64,000 bases of DNA from JAHFUI01 sp039931615 (GCA_039931615.1 JBDTRR010000008.1:75803-139802); one strand, 5' to 3'. Positions 7,356-16,816 are shown, counted from the first letter of the stretch. Numbers and translations are program-made. Notes: generated from the letters alone by a model not told the origin.

Positions 7356-9575
7356 ATGAGTGCGCTGAAACGGCCCGTTCCTCTGAGGCTTTCGTGGCAT
7401 TCGGTCCTTCACTGGTGGTCGCGCATGTGGGTTGAGGAGTTTGTCCGCGCCCGGGCGGCGACCAGCCGAACCGCGCGCTGGTTCCGTAATCTGGACGTCG
7501 ACTCCGGCGACCGGCTGTGGGCGCGGCTGCATTCCCTCTCCAGGCTCAAACGGCTGTCGATCATCGCGCTGTTCGACCTGGCCGTGATTCCGACCGCGAC
7601 CTATCTGGCATTCTGGTTACGGTTCGACGGAGACATTCCTTCGGCCTACCTCATCCCGTATATCCAGACGCTGCCCTGGCTGCTCGCCATCCGCGGCTTG
7701 ACGTTCCTCCCCTTCGGGCTTTACGGCGGTCTCTTGCGCTATACCGGCGTCTGGGACCTGTCACGCATCGTGCTCGCGGTCGTCACCAGCAGCCTGCTGC
7801 TGCACGTCTTCGTCTACAACGAGCTCGGACCGGGCGTCTACCCGCGCTCGATCGTGATCATCGACTCGCTGCTGCTGGTCTTTTTCCTCGGGGGCGCACG
7901 CCTGCTCTGGCGGATCATGCCTCTCCTGGTGCGGACCAAGCCCGGCCGCCCCGTGCTGATCATCGGAGCGGGTGACGCCGGCGACATGATCGTCCGCGAA
8001 ATGCGGAAAAGCGGCATCTACCATCCGGTCGGTTTCATCGACGACGACCGGTCGAAGTTCGGGCGGACGATTCATGGCGTCAAGGTGCTCGGCACCCGGA
8101 TCGATCTCCCCCGCGTTGTCGCCGCAACCGGTGCACGGGAGGCCCTGGTGGCCATCCCCAGCGCGACGCCGGCGACGGTGCGCGGTTTCGTCGGTTTGCT
8201 GGAAGACTTCAAGATCCCGATCACCACGCTGCCCAGCCTGTCGCAGCTGGTCAACGGCCAGGTCCGGGTCAAACAGATTCGTCCGCTGGCGATCGAGGAT
8301 CTGCTGCCGCGCAGCAAGGTGGCGCTGAACACCGAGGACGGCCGCCGGCTGGTCAAAGGCAAACGCGTCCTCGTGACCGGGGCGGGAGGCTCAATCGGCT
8401 CGGAACTCTGCCGACAGATCGGCGCGCTCGAACCGGCGGAGTTGATTCTCTACGAGCGCTATGAGAACAGCCTCTACGCCATCACCAACGATCTCGCCGA
8501 CCGCGGCGTCCAGGCGGCGGTCCACAGCGTCATCGGCGACGTGACGGATGCGGCGCGAACCGCGGCAGTGTTCGAACAGCACCGGCCGCACCTGGTCTTC
8601 CATGCCGCCGCGCACAAGCACGTCCCGCTGATGGAGGCCAATCCCTGCGAGGCGATCAAGAACAACGTCGTCGGCACCCGCATCGTCGCCGAGATGTCGC
8701 GCGACTACGGCGCCGAACGGTTCGTGCTGGTCTCCACCGACAAGGCGGTCAACCCGTCGAGCGTGATGGGGGCGAGCAAGCGTGTGGCCGAGCTGATCGT
8801 GCAGGCGATCGGCCGTGATGCCGGCAGCACCCTGTTCGTCACCGTCCGGTTCGGCAACGTGCTCGGCAGCAACGGCAGCGTCATTCCGCGGATGCTGGAC
8901 CAGATTCGCGCCGGTGGTCCGGTCACCGTGACCGATCCCGAGATTCGCCGCTATTTCATGCTGATCCCGGAAGCAGCCCAACTGGTGCTGCAGGCCGCGG
9001 TCTTCGCGCACGATCGAGCGACGTTCGTGCTGGACATGGGCGAACAGATCAAGGTGCTGGATGTCGCCAGGAACCTGATTCGTCTGTCCGGTTTCGTCCC
9101 TGACGAAGAGATCCCGATCACCATCATCGGCTTGCGTCCAGGAGAGAAGCTGTTCGAGGAACTGGTCGGCAAGGGCGAGGAGCTCGAGCCGGCCGGGATG
9201 GAAAAGATCTTCCGGGTGCGGGATACGCCCGATTTCGATCGCGAGCTGCTGGCCGCACAGATCGGGGCCCTGATCGGCGCGGCGGCCATCGGCCGCGCGA
9301 AGGACGTTCTCCAGCACCTCCGTCGCATCGTGCCCAGCTTCAACCCCGACGTCGTGCTGGCGCCGGTGTCGGTGTCGCCTGAGCAATTGCCAGATGGTTC
9401 ACGGCGCCGGGCCGTCCTACCTCCCAGTGCCGCGCCGAGCAGCCTGCCGGTCTACGGCGAAGCGCTCGCCAGCGGCCGAACGTCTCCCTCGCGAGGGACC
9501 GCGGTTCGTTCGGGATCGCCGAGCTTTGCCGATCCGGAATCCTGGTCGCCGCCGGCGAGCGCGTCCTCACGCTGA
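7356..9575 (+). CDS. Membrane-bound nucleotide-sugar 4,6-dehydratase (CapD/WbpM family)
   Basis: 739 residues, the normal size for the long membrane-bound WbpM/PglF type. There are four membrane helices between about residues 66 and 185, then a CoA-binding-like Rossmann domain (VLIIGAGDAGDMIVREM, about 198-215). The catalytic SDR domain starts with VLVTGAGGSIGSEL near residue 337. The active-site stretch STDKAVNPSSVMGASKR (about 460-476) has the Asp-Lys pair and replaces the classical YxxxK with MxxxK, as is known for this family. The enzyme converts UDP-GlcNAc to a 4-keto-6-deoxy sugar that an aminotransferase such as the DegT protein at 43981 could aminate. The C-terminal 70 residues are low-complexity Pro/Ser/Arg. 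AGGA lies before the ATG. Confidence 0.88.
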   Translation: MSALKRPVPLRLSWHSVLHWWSRMWVEEFVRARAATSRTARWFRNLDVDSGDRLWARLHSLSRLKRLSIIALFDLAVIPTATYLAFWLRFDGDIPSAYLIPYIQTLPWLLAIRGLTFLPFGLYGGLLRYTGVWDLSRIVLAVVTSSLLLHVFVYNELGPGVYPRSIVIIDSLLLVFFLGGARLLWRIMPLLVRTKPGRPVLIIGAGDAGDMIVREMRKSGIYHPVGFIDDDRSKFGRTIHGVKVLGTRIDLPRVVAATGAREALVAIPSATPATVRGFVGLLEDFKIPITTLPSLSQLVNGQVRVKQIRPLAIEDLLPRSKVALNTEDGRRLVKGKRVLVTGAGGSIGSELCRQIGALEPAELILYERYENSLYAITNDLADRGVQAAVHSVIGDVTDAARTAAVFEQHRPHLVFHAAAHKHVPLMEANPCEAIKNNVVGTRIVAEMSRDYGAERFVLVSTDKAVNPSSVMGASKRVAELIVQAIGRDAGSTLFVTVRFGNVLGSNGSVIPRMLDQIRAGGPVTVTDPEIRRYFMLIPEAAQLVLQAAVFAHDRATFVLDMGEQIKVLDVARNLIRLSGFVPDEEIPITIIGLRPGEKLFEELVGKGEELEPAGMEKIFRVRDTPDFDRELLAAQIGALIGAAAIGRAKDVLQHLRRIVPSFNPDVVLAPVSVSPEQLPDGSRRRAVLPPSAAPSSLPVYGEALASGRTSPSRGTAVRSGSPSFADPESWSPPASASSR

Positions 9576-9603
9576 TCCTCATCACGCTTTTCTAGCCGGG
9601 AAT

Positions 9604-9621
9604 CGCCGCACTCACGCGGCG
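9604..9621 (+). terminator. Rho-independent terminator after the CapD/WbpM-like gene
   Basis: Perfect 6-bp stem CGCCGC-ACTCAC-GCGGCG followed by GTTT, 28 bases after the stop at 9575. The U-run is short but the position fits a terminator. Confidence 0.5.
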
Positions 9622-9778
9622 GTTTCGTCCACGCGCTTCACGCGTCGGCACTGACGTCCCTCCTCGCTGGTTCGTCTTGCGGCGGCGCCGAACGGCTGCG
9701 TCCGCAGCTGTCGAGCTTCGTGTTTAGTCCGTTTCCGGATGGCCGCATTTTTTCATACGGATCCGCGAGTGCAGTGAA

Positions 9779-11254
9779 ATGATACGCCGAAACAACCGTC
9801 TCTTCGCGGATACTCTGGCGAATGGCGTGCTGCTCAGCGGAGGCATCCTCGCGCTTTGGGCGCTGTGGCACCAATTCTACCCGTCTGGCTGGAGTGGCCC
9901 GCAGCCGCTCATGTCGCCGACCGCGTGGGGAAAATCCGCCGTGATGTCTGCCAGCCTGGCCGCTTTCTTTATTGCGTCCTTACGATTGCGACCAGCGCTC
10001 AGGCGAGCGGTTGCCGGCGTCTGCTGTTCGGTGCTGGCAGTCCTCTACGCAATAGAGATCGTTCTCGCCAACACAGCCCTGGGGCCCGGGGCGAATGTGC
10101 CCTTCTGGGGCATCGACCGGGCATCTCCTCAGATGAAGAAAGAAATCGCGATCCTGGCAGCGAAATTCGGTGCGTCGGTCGACGCCAGAGAGCGCATCGA
10201 GGTTCTCGACGACTCCCGTCAGCGAGGCGTCGACATGGTCCCAGCGGTCATGCTCAGTGATGTGATGAGCGATGTCGGCAGCGCCCTGTCCATCGAGTCG
10301 GGTAAAGTCGATGAGCTGCTGCCTCTCGGCGCCGTGTCGAGTATTTACACCCTGCTGTGTAATGAATCAGGTCAGTTTGTCGGATACACGAGCGATGAAC
10401 GAGGCTTCCGCAATCCGAGCGGGATCTGGAGTTCGGCTCATGCCGATATTGCGGTGGTCGGACAATCGTTCGCTCAGGGTTATTGTGTTCCGGACGGGCA
10501 GGGGTTTGTCGACCTGCTCCGGACGCGGCGGCAGGTGGTGCTGAATCTCGGCACGTCCGGTCAGGGCTTCCTGCTCCAATTGGCCGCCATCAAGGAGTAT
10601 CTGCCGCGCTACGCGCCGACCACTGTCCTGTGGATTTACACAGAGGGGATCGATCTTGCCGATTTGCACAACGAATTGGCGCATCCGATGTCGAGGCGTT
10701 ATCTGGATCCGGCATTCAACCAGAATCTGATCAACCGGCAGCCGGAGATCGACCATGCCCTGCGGCGGGTTCTCGCCGGCATCGAAACCCGAGAGCGTCA
10801 ACCGCATCCGACGGCTCCGCCCTCCTCGACAATCGAGCAGGTGCTGCCGATCGTCAAGCTGTGGAGCCTGCGGACCAAGGTGGAACTGGCGTTTGGACTC
10901 AATCGCGAACAGCCAGAGCTGCAGGCCTTGCTCGAACCGACGCCGGACAGCTATTTCAGCGGTGTTCTGAGGCAGGCTCGGACGGTCACCAGTAGCTGGG
11001 GCGGAACGCTCTACTTCGTTTATCTCCCCGGTTGGGATCGTTATCGAAACCGGGCGACCGCCGCGGAACGGGAACGCGCCAAGGTGCTGAGCCTGGTCAA
11101 CGCGCTTGGTATTCCCGTCATCGATGTTCATCCCTCGTTCCAGGCAGAGCGGGACCCCCTCTCACTGTTTCCATTCCGGAAGTTCGGTCATTACAACGAG
11201 CGCGGTAATCAGGTCGTCGCCGAAGCGATCGTCAAGTCGATATTTGGCACCTAG
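9779..11254 (+). CDS. SGNH-like membrane protein, catalytic residues partly lost
   Basis: 491 residues with three N-terminal membrane helices (about 14-32, 49-67, 73-97), then a periplasmic SGNH/GDSL-hydrolase-like domain. It is a clear paralogue of the protein at 15332-16816. Where that copy has GDSFTHGY, this one has GQSFAQGY (about 226-233). Where that copy has the block-III motif EGND, this one has EGID (about 289-292). The block-V His survives in FPFRKFGHYNERG near residue 465. SGNH domains with membrane helices in EPS loci usually add or remove acetyl groups. Loss of the Asp next to the nucleophile and of the oxyanion Asn suggests reduced or altered catalysis. The start is the ATG at 9779; its ribosome binding site is weak. 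Confidence 0.7.
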   Translation: MIRRNNRLFADTLANGVLLSGGILALWALWHQFYPSGWSGPQPLMSPTAWGKSAVMSASLAAFFIASLRLRPALRRAVAGVCCSVLAVLYAIEIVLANTALGPGANVPFWGIDRASPQMKKEIAILAAKFGASVDARERIEVLDDSRQRGVDMVPAVMLSDVMSDVGSALSIESGKVDELLPLGAVSSIYTLLCNESGQFVGYTSDERGFRNPSGIWSSAHADIAVVGQSFAQGYCVPDGQGFVDLLRTRRQVVLNLGTSGQGFLLQLAAIKEYLPRYAPTTVLWIYTEGIDLADLHNELAHPMSRRYLDPAFNQNLINRQPEIDHALRRVLAGIETRERQPHPTAPPSSTIEQVLPIVKLWSLRTKVELAFGLNREQPELQALLEPTPDSYFSGVLRQARTVTSSWGGTLYFVYLPGWDRYRNRATAAERERAKVLSLVNALGIPVIDVHPSFQAERDPLSLFPFRKFGHYNERGNQVVAEAIVKSIFGT

Positions 11255-11380
11255 CTTGTATGGTGGAGTCACCGTAAGAAGGTCGATTTCTGGCCATTGC
11301 AATTCGGACTGCCGCGTCGGATCTGTCGGTTGCCGGAGATGGCTCGACCTCCAGCGCACCCGGAGCAGAACCGTCGTCGG

Positions 11381-12193
11381 ATGCCCATGAGAATGATGCA
11401 GCGGCTTTTACCCAAACGGACGCTGCTGGGCGGCCTCGCGCGTGATGTCTATCGTTCGCTGACCCCGCCCGGCACGCGTGGGAGGATGCACCTCGAGCTC
11501 GTCCTCGAGGCGCTCGCCTACAGTCGCGGCACCATCTTTTTTATACAGGTCGGTTCCAACGACGCCGATTATAACGACCCGCTCCGGCCGTTCATCCTTT
11601 CACACGATTGGCGCGGGATCATGATCGAGCCGGTCCCCTACGTCTTCGATCGTCTGCAGAGGAAGTACGCTGACCGCGACGGCCTGATTTTGGAGAATCT
11701 CGCAATCGCGGCACGGAACGGCTTCGCCGAGTTCTATGCCGTGGCGCAGAGCGACGACCCACTACCGCCGTGGTACGATCAACTGGGTTCGTTCAAGCTC
11801 GACAATATCCTGAAGCACAGCGGGGAGATTCCGGGGCTGAAGGACAGGATTGTCGAGCTGGTTGTCCCGTGTCTGGACTTCGACTCGCTCTGCCGCAAGC
11901 ACCAGGTGCGGGCGGTCGACGTCATTCATATCGATGCCGAAGGCTACGATTTCGAAATCGTCAAGCTGATCGACTTCGACGCCCACCGACCGACAATCCT
12001 GCTTTACGAGCACGGGCATCTGAGTTCCTCCGACCGCGCCGCCTGTAACGCCCTGGTCTCTCGGCAGGGCTATGAGTGCCTCGAGATCGAGGGCGATACG
12101 CTGTGTCTGAGGCGCGAGGCCAGCGCGCCGTGGACCAGGCTGGGGCGGGCGTGGCGCTTCGCACGCGCGGCTGGATGCCCCGCACCTTCTTGA
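11381..12193 (+). CDS. FkbM-family methyltransferase
   Basis: About 270 residues from the ATG at 11381; the ATG at 11339 is an alternative start. The SAM site is FFIQVGSNDADYNDPL. The block IEPVPYVFDRLQ and the characteristic DVIHIDAEGYDFEIVKLID mark the FkbM family of sugar/polyketide O-methyltransferases. FkbM enzymes are frequent in capsule and O-antigen clusters, where they methylate sugar hydroxyls. It is followed by another methyltransferase 85 bases on. A related FkbM protein at 27738 shares the DVEGYDFEIIKLI block and is probably a paralogue. Confidence 0.85.
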   Translation: MPMRMMQRLLPKRTLLGGLARDVYRSLTPPGTRGRMHLELVLEALAYSRGTIFFIQVGSNDADYNDPLRPFILSHDWRGIMIEPVPYVFDRLQRKYADRDGLILENLAIAARNGFAEFYAVAQSDDPLPPWYDQLGSFKLDNILKHSGEIPGLKDRIVELVVPCLDFDSLCRKHQVRAVDVIHIDAEGYDFEIVKLIDFDAHRPTILLYEHGHLSSSDRAACNALVSRQGYECLEIEGDTLCLRREASAPWTRLGRAWRFARAAGCPAPS

Positions 12194-12242
12194 CTGCGAG
12201 CCGTGCGGCTGGCAGGTTTGATCCTGTAACGTAATCCGCCAC

Positions 12243-12257
12243 CCGGCTCGGAGCCGG
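12243..12257. repeat. Short perfect hairpin CCGGCT-CGG-AGCCGG
   Basis: A 6-bp stem with a CGG loop in the 85-base gap between two methyltransferase genes. The stem sequence resembles the second hairpin of the element at 2208-2225 (CCGGCT/AGCCGG), so it may be a solitary copy of the same REP-like family or a weak terminator. Confidence 0.4.
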
Positions 12258-12278
12258 CGGGGCTTCAGATAGAGCCAA

Positions 12279-13085
12279 ATGCATCAAATGCTACAGAAGG
12301 ACGTTGTCGCACAGGCCTCACGCGAGCGGCTCGAGCCCCAACCGGGCGATCCGCTGTATCTCCCGCAGTCAGATCTGCTGCTGGCGATGCGTGACCTCGT
12401 CATCCCGGACGGGCTGCGGCTGCTCGACTATGGAGCGGGGCTGTCGCCATACCGGCCGCTCTTTCCCAACGCCGACTACCGGACGGCCGATGTCGGGGCG
12501 GCGATCTCCTACGATGCGACGTCGGGGCTCATCCAGACGCCCGACCGCAATCCGTACTTTGCCGATCCGGACTACACCCTGGCCCCGGATGGGAGCGTTC
12601 CCGCAGCAGATGGGAGCTTCGACTTCGTGCTTTCCACCCAAGCGCTCGAGCACGTTGCCAATGCGGACACCCACCTCTCTGAGTGCTTCCGGCTGTTGCG
12701 GCCGGGCGGGCAACTGTACCTATCGACCCACGGGTCGTTCGAAGATCACGGGTCGCCCTACGATTTTCGGCGATGGACTGCCGACGGCCTGGACTACGAC
12801 CTCAAGAAGCACGGGTTCGACGTGCTTCATCTGAAAAAACTCACGACCGGTCCGCGCGCCATGATGTTCTTCTTTCAGCTCTACAACGACACCATGGGAA
12901 CGCCCAATCGAAGCCTGCTCGGGCTCGCGCATCTGGCGTCTCGCCGCGTCATGATGAGGCCGGGGTCACGACGCTGGCTGCACCGGCAGGCAGATCGCCT
13001 GTATCGAGAGCACCGCGTTGTCGACGCCAGGGCCGGCGGCCCGATCTACCTCTGCCTGGCAGCCCTGGCGCGGCGACCGGACTGA
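12279..13085 (+). CDS. Class I SAM-dependent methyltransferase (Methyltransf_11 type)
   Basis: 268 residues. Motif I is LRLLDYGAGLSPYRPLFP (about 47-64), motif II the acidic DYRTADVG, and post-motif I contains FDFVLSTQALEHVANADTHL, followed by LRPGGQLYLSTHG. This is a standard small-molecule methyltransferase fold. The EHV and RPGG motifs are typical of the family. The substrate is probably a sugar or glycolipid intermediate of the EPS pathway, judged only from context. It ends the plus-strand block and converges with the DUF6625 gene. Confidence 0.8.
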   Translation: MHQMLQKDVVAQASRERLEPQPGDPLYLPQSDLLLAMRDLVIPDGLRLLDYGAGLSPYRPLFPNADYRTADVGAAISYDATSGLIQTPDRNPYFADPDYTLAPDGSVPAADGSFDFVLSTQALEHVANADTHLSECFRLLRPGGQLYLSTHGSFEDHGSPYDFRRWTADGLDYDLKKHGFDVLHLKKLTTGPRAMMFFFQLYNDTMGTPNRSLLGLAHLASRRVMMRPGSRRWLHRQADRLYREHRVVDARAGGPIYLCLAALARRPD

Positions 13086-13091
13086 GTGTCG

Positions 13092-13106
13092 CGGGGCATT
13101 GCCCCG
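13092..13106. terminator. Bidirectional terminator hairpin
   Basis: CGGGGC-ATT-GCCCCG is a perfect hairpin just after the stop of the methyltransferase (+). It lies in the 72-base gap where it meets the converging minus-strand operon. There is no T-tract on either side. Confidence 0.4.
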
Positions 13107-13157
13107 GTCGGGCTGGTGCGACGTGACGGGCGCTCGAGAGAGAGACCGATGGCGCGA

Positions 13158-14138
13158 TCAGTGGCCCCGCGGCCACGGATCGAATCTCCTGGTAATCCTC
13201 CGCTTGAGGTGCCAGAGCGTCGAAATCATGTAGATCCGTAACCCAAACAACAGGTCGTCGGGGTTCAACCGATCCATCTCGGAGGGTCCGTCCGGTGTCG
13301 ACTCTTTCGGCTTGAAGCCCCTGGGCATGATGTACCACGCCTGAGCCGATCGATGCAGATCACCAGGCGGGGCGGCCATCGGACGTTTCTGCAGATGGAT
13401 GCACAGGTACTCCTGACGAGCCTGCTTGGAGCCGTCCCGGAACTCCTTGAAAACCCTGCCCTCTTCCCAGTAGAAGCACTGATGCCGGTAATTGGGCGGA
13501 TGGACGGTCTCCATCCGGTAGAAATGGTTGTTGATATCGGCGAGATAGCTATCGTCACGGAACATCGGGATCCGGTGATGGTTCAACAAAATCCGGATGC
13601 CGCCAAACTCGTCGAAGGCCCGGTTCTTGGGCGACGTGAAGACATCGCGAAAGCTGATGCCTGGCGCTTCGAGTCGGAAATAATTGTTGGCCTCGTCACA
13701 ATTCCGGTAGAGCGACAAATGTCCGTGGATCAGTACTTTGTTGTAGGCGTGCAGGATCTCCGGGGTGAGGAACTTCCGGATGTCGCCGAAGATCATGTCC
13801 AGGTCGCAATGGCCCCAGAAGTCGAAACCCGTCAACTCCTCGGCGAAGATGATGCCGTAGGCCGGGCGGAAGTCGCTCAATTTGTACGGCGTCGGCAGCG
13901 TCGTCACCATGCCGACGGCCTGATCAATCCGCCGCTTGAGCGCGTCGAAGGTGGTGGTCTGGACGACCACATTCCGTGGCAAGCGATCTTCATCCAGGCG
14001 CTGATCGGTAATCAGCAGCCATTCGACGCTCGGGTTCCTGGCGCAGGAGGCAAGAAACAGATCGGTGTACGGCGGTAGTCGCCCGAAATAGGGCAGAATC
14101 AACCGAATCGACTGATCACCCATGCCTTCTGTCGCCAT
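13158..14138 (-). CDS. DUF6625-family glycosyltransferase-like protein
   Basis: 326 residues. The N-terminus reads SIRLILPYFGRLPPYTDLFL, then NPSVEWLLITD and the acidic metal-site-like DLD in HCDLDMIFGD. These are the features of the DUF6625 family, which has a GT-A fold and occurs in capsule and LPS loci. It probably transfers a sugar to the growing repeat unit; donor and acceptor are unknown. The start overlaps the end of the upstream glycosyltransferase by 23 bases, pointing to translational coupling. It is the last gene of the long minus-strand run starting at 26383. Confidence 0.75.
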   Translation of the reverse strand: MATEGMGDQSIRLILPYFGRLPPYTDLFLASCARNPSVEWLLITDQRLDEDRLPRNVVVQTTTFDALKRRIDQAVGMVTTLPTPYKLSDFRPAYGIIFAEELTGFDFWGHCDLDMIFGDIRKFLTPEILHAYNKVLIHGHLSLYRNCDEANNYFRLEAPGISFRDVFTSPKNRAFDEFGGIRILLNHHRIPMFRDDSYLADINNHFYRMETVHPPNYRHQCFYWEEGRVFKEFRDGSKQARQEYLCIHLQKRPMAAPPGDLHRSAQAWYIMPRGFKPKESTPDGPSEMDRLNPDDLLFGLRIYMISTLWHLKRRITRRFDPWPRGH

Positions 14139-15192
14139 CAGCTTCCCGGCGAACCGTACAGTACCTGCCCATCAACGCTTTCGCCTGGCCATTGAAGTGC
14201 AGCGAATTGAACCTGATGCTTTCGCCGGTCGGCAGATAGGTGCCGTACGGGTGCTCGCCATGCCACGTGATCTTCTTGATGCCGTCTTCCATCTCAAAGC
14301 CAGGATGAGGCATGTTGATGTTCGGATCGTAGACCGACCCGTCGATGATGTAGGACGCCTCGCCGATCCGGCCGAAATTCAACTCGTTGTAGAACTGCAG
14401 CGCGGTCATGTCGCACGTCCCGCCCGGCAGGTGGTTCTTCTGCCGCGACGCAAAATGGGCGACCATCCGATCGTAGAGGTACGGGTCCTTCCTGGTGTAG
14501 AGATCGAGCATGAACTGGCACAGGCGCTCCAGGCCATCCAGCCGGTTGAGGAAGAAGACGCAGCCGATCGTGTTCCAGCACAGCGTGAAATCGAACCGCC
14601 TGAACTTGCTGATGTCTTCGCTGACATCAGCGTAGAGGAGGACGTCGGAATCCAGATACACGCACTGCTCGATCTGGCGCGCCGCCAGGAAGTCTCGCAG
14701 GATGAACCAGCGCTGAAAGCAGACCAGCTCGAAGCTGACACTGTGCGTACTGTAGTGAGTGTAGACCTCTTCGAACTGCGCCGCACCGACTGAGTAGTCG
14801 CTCAGCCGGTGGTGCTCGACACCGGGATAGCCGTCGTTCGAATCGTCGCCGAGCAGGAAAACGGTGGAGTTCGGGTTGCTCTTCCTGGCCTGGGCCAGGC
14901 TGTAGGTCAGGTGCTCGCTGTTGCTCTGATGAATGAAAACGATCGGGATTGCTCCGCCCGGCCCGCCTCGCTCCGGACCGGCCGTCCCCTGAACGTGGAC
15001 ATTCCGCCGCGGCGCCGGTGTTGCGATCTGGTCGCGGCTGTCTCCCCCGGGCGGCGCTCGCGGCAGCCGTCGTTTGGCTCGCCATTTGATGACCCGCTTG
15101 AGCAGCGCCGCCTCGAACAGCCATAGCGAGGCACCATACGTGAGCGCCGCCATCCTGGAGATCACGCGGCTCAACCGGCTGCCCAGGCTCAT
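14116..15192 (-). CDS. GT-A-like glycosyltransferase
   Basis: 358 residues. A Lys/Arg-rich N-terminal stretch of about 75 residues with one short hydrophobic segment is followed by a GT-A-like domain from PIVFIHQSNSEHL. The metal-binding DxD is seen in CVYLDSDVLLYAD, with later CWNTIGCVFFLN and GTCDMTALQFY. I cannot assign a CAZy family with certainty; it resembles nucleotide-diphospho-sugar transferases of capsule loci. It overlaps the following DUF6625 gene, so the two products may act in sequence. Confidence 0.7.
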   Translation of the reverse strand: MSLGSRLSRVISRMAALTYGASLWLFEAALLKRVIKWRAKRRLPRAPPGGDSRDQIATPAPRRNVHVQGTAGPERGGPGGAIPIVFIHQSNSEHLTYSLAQARKSNPNSTVFLLGDDSNDGYPGVEHHRLSDYSVGAAQFEEVYTHYSTHSVSFELVCFQRWFILRDFLAARQIEQCVYLDSDVLLYADVSEDISKFRRFDFTLCWNTIGCVFFLNRLDGLERLCQFMLDLYTRKDPYLYDRMVAHFASRQKNHLPGGTCDMTALQFYNELNFGRIGEASYIIDGSVYDPNINMPHPGFEMEDGIKKITWHGEHPYGTYLPTGESIRFNSLHFNGQAKALMGRYCTVRREADGDRRHG

Positions 15193-15331
15193 GCGAAGCG
15201 CCGCCCCAGGTCGACAGCAGCCGATGCCGAATCCATCCCGTCGCGACAGACCCGCGGCGGCGAGATGACCGCCCGATGCCTTTCTTCGATGCGACGACCC
15301 ACAAGCCTGTCGAACGCGCGGTCCATTCAGC
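15193..15331. other. Intergenic gap inside the minus-strand run
   Basis: 139 bases between the SGNH gene and the GT-A-like gene. I see no clear promoter, terminator or small gene in it. Confidence 0.3.
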
Positions 15332-16816
15332 TCACTGCCCCTGTGCGAGGGTCTTCAGCACCTCGGCCGCAACCAATCGATGGCCCATCTCATTGTAGTG
15401 GCCGGGCCGACGGAACGGAAACAGCGACAGCGGATCACCGTGAGCCTGGAAGGCGTCGGTGATGTCGAGAAACGGAATTCCCAGATCGTGAACCAGCGTC
15501 GTCACGTCCTGGCGAGCTGCCTCTTCTGGTGCGTGGACGTTCGTGTAACGCGACCAGCTCGGCAGATACACGAACACCAGCCGGCCGCCCCAGCCCGCCA
15601 CTTCTCTGTTGGCCAGCAGCACGATATTTCTGAAGATCGCCAGGTTCGCTTCGGCTGAGGCACCGCTGTCTACGATCTCCCTTCCACCGACCATGCCCAG
15701 CCGCTCGCGCAGCTTGGCAAATCTCATGAATTCGCCGACTCTGTTCTCCGCCGTGTTCTCCTCGCTGCGCTTCCGGTTGTCCTGCTCCTGGGCCTTCAAC
15801 CTCGGAATTTCACCGACCATCGCCCGGTCGATGTCACGCTGCCGCGCCAGCAGACTCTGCGTGAAGTCATTCTTCAGGTAGTTCCTGAGCAGCGGACTTT
15901 TCAGTTCCACCTGCAGATCAGTAAGATCGTTGCCTTCATAGTAGAACCACAGCACCGTTTTCGGTCGCAACGCTGGCAGGTATTCCTTGAGAGTCGCCAG
16001 CATCAGCAGCGGGCCATCGCCGGCGATGCCCAGATTCAAGGTCGCCGGATGACGCTGCCTGATCAGGGCGGCGAAGCTCTTGTCGCCCGGCACGCAGTAG
16101 CCGTGAGTAAAGGAATCACCGACCACCGCCATCTCGAGCGCTTCAGCCCCCCACACCTCCGGGGGGTTGTTGAACCCGCGTTGATCGCTGCGGTAGTCAA
16201 TCCACTGGCCATTTTCGTTGCAGAGCAGCGTGACTCGATTCGCCACGCCGGCCAGCGGCATCACTTCCCGGCCGTCGACGCTGATCGCGGATTTGAGGCT
16301 CCCGTCGTCCTGGCTGACGAACAGATGATTGCTGGCGGTCATGATCGGAATGGCATCGGCCGCCGTGCGCTGCACGTCCGCCAGGGTCTCGTCGGCAGTC
16401 CGTGCGTCGATGGCGACGCCCCACTGCTTGCTGAGGGCGGCCGCCTGCCGCTGCTTATCCTTCGATTCGATCAGCAGGCTCATGACCGTCCGCGTCGAGG
16501 CGAACAAGCCGGAGGATCGCCACTCCAGGAGGAACTCCAGCGCATAGAGCGAGACGCCGGCGCTGAACAGGGCGCTCAAGAGCTTGAGCCGGTCGATCGG
16601 CCGCAGCCGCAGCGCCGCGAAGAGCAGAACGGCCCCAAGCAGCGGCCCCCCATAGTAGAGGGCCATGTAGAACGGACTCTTGAACTGCCGCTGGCCAGTC
16701 CACCCGTACTCGTAGAAGAATTCTGCAAACGCCAACAAGCACAGTGTGCCACCCAGGGCCAGGCTGAGGCTTGCCAGCCTGGCCGCTGTCGACACCAATC
16801 CGTCACGCTCAGTCAC
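15332..16816 (-). CDS. SGNH/GDSL-hydrolase-like membrane protein
   Basis: About 494 residues from a GTG at 16816, chosen because GGAG lies about 10 bases upstream; a TTG at 16843 has no ribosome binding site. Membrane helices near residues 12-35, 47-65 and 72-90 precede a soluble domain with intact SGNH blocks: GDSFTHGY (about 233), Gly in NLGIAGDG, Asn in EGND (about 298), and the His of FPFRRPGHYNEMG near residue 466. It is probably a periplasmic esterase or O-acetyl-handling enzyme acting on the polysaccharide. It is the intact partner of the degenerate paralogue at 9779, and the two bracket a block of four genes in opposite orientations. Confidence 0.75.
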   Translation of the reverse strand: MTERDGLVSTAARLASLSLALGGTLCLLAFAEFFYEYGWTGQRQFKSPFYMALYYGGPLLGAVLLFAALRLRPIDRLKLLSALFSAGVSLYALEFLLEWRSSGLFASTRTVMSLLIESKDKQRQAAALSKQWGVAIDARTADETLADVQRTAADAIPIMTASNHLFVSQDDGSLKSAISVDGREVMPLAGVANRVTLLCNENGQWIDYRSDQRGFNNPPEVWGAEALEMAVVGDSFTHGYCVPGDKSFAALIRQRHPATLNLGIAGDGPLLMLATLKEYLPALRPKTVLWFYYEGNDLTDLQVELKSPLLRNYLKNDFTQSLLARQRDIDRAMVGEIPRLKAQEQDNRKRSEENTAENRVGEFMRFAKLRERLGMVGGREIVDSGASAEANLAIFRNIVLLANREVAGWGGRLVFVYLPSWSRYTNVHAPEEAARQDVTTLVHDLGIPFLDITDAFQAHGDPLSLFPFRRPGHYNEMGHRLVAAEVLKTLAQGQ

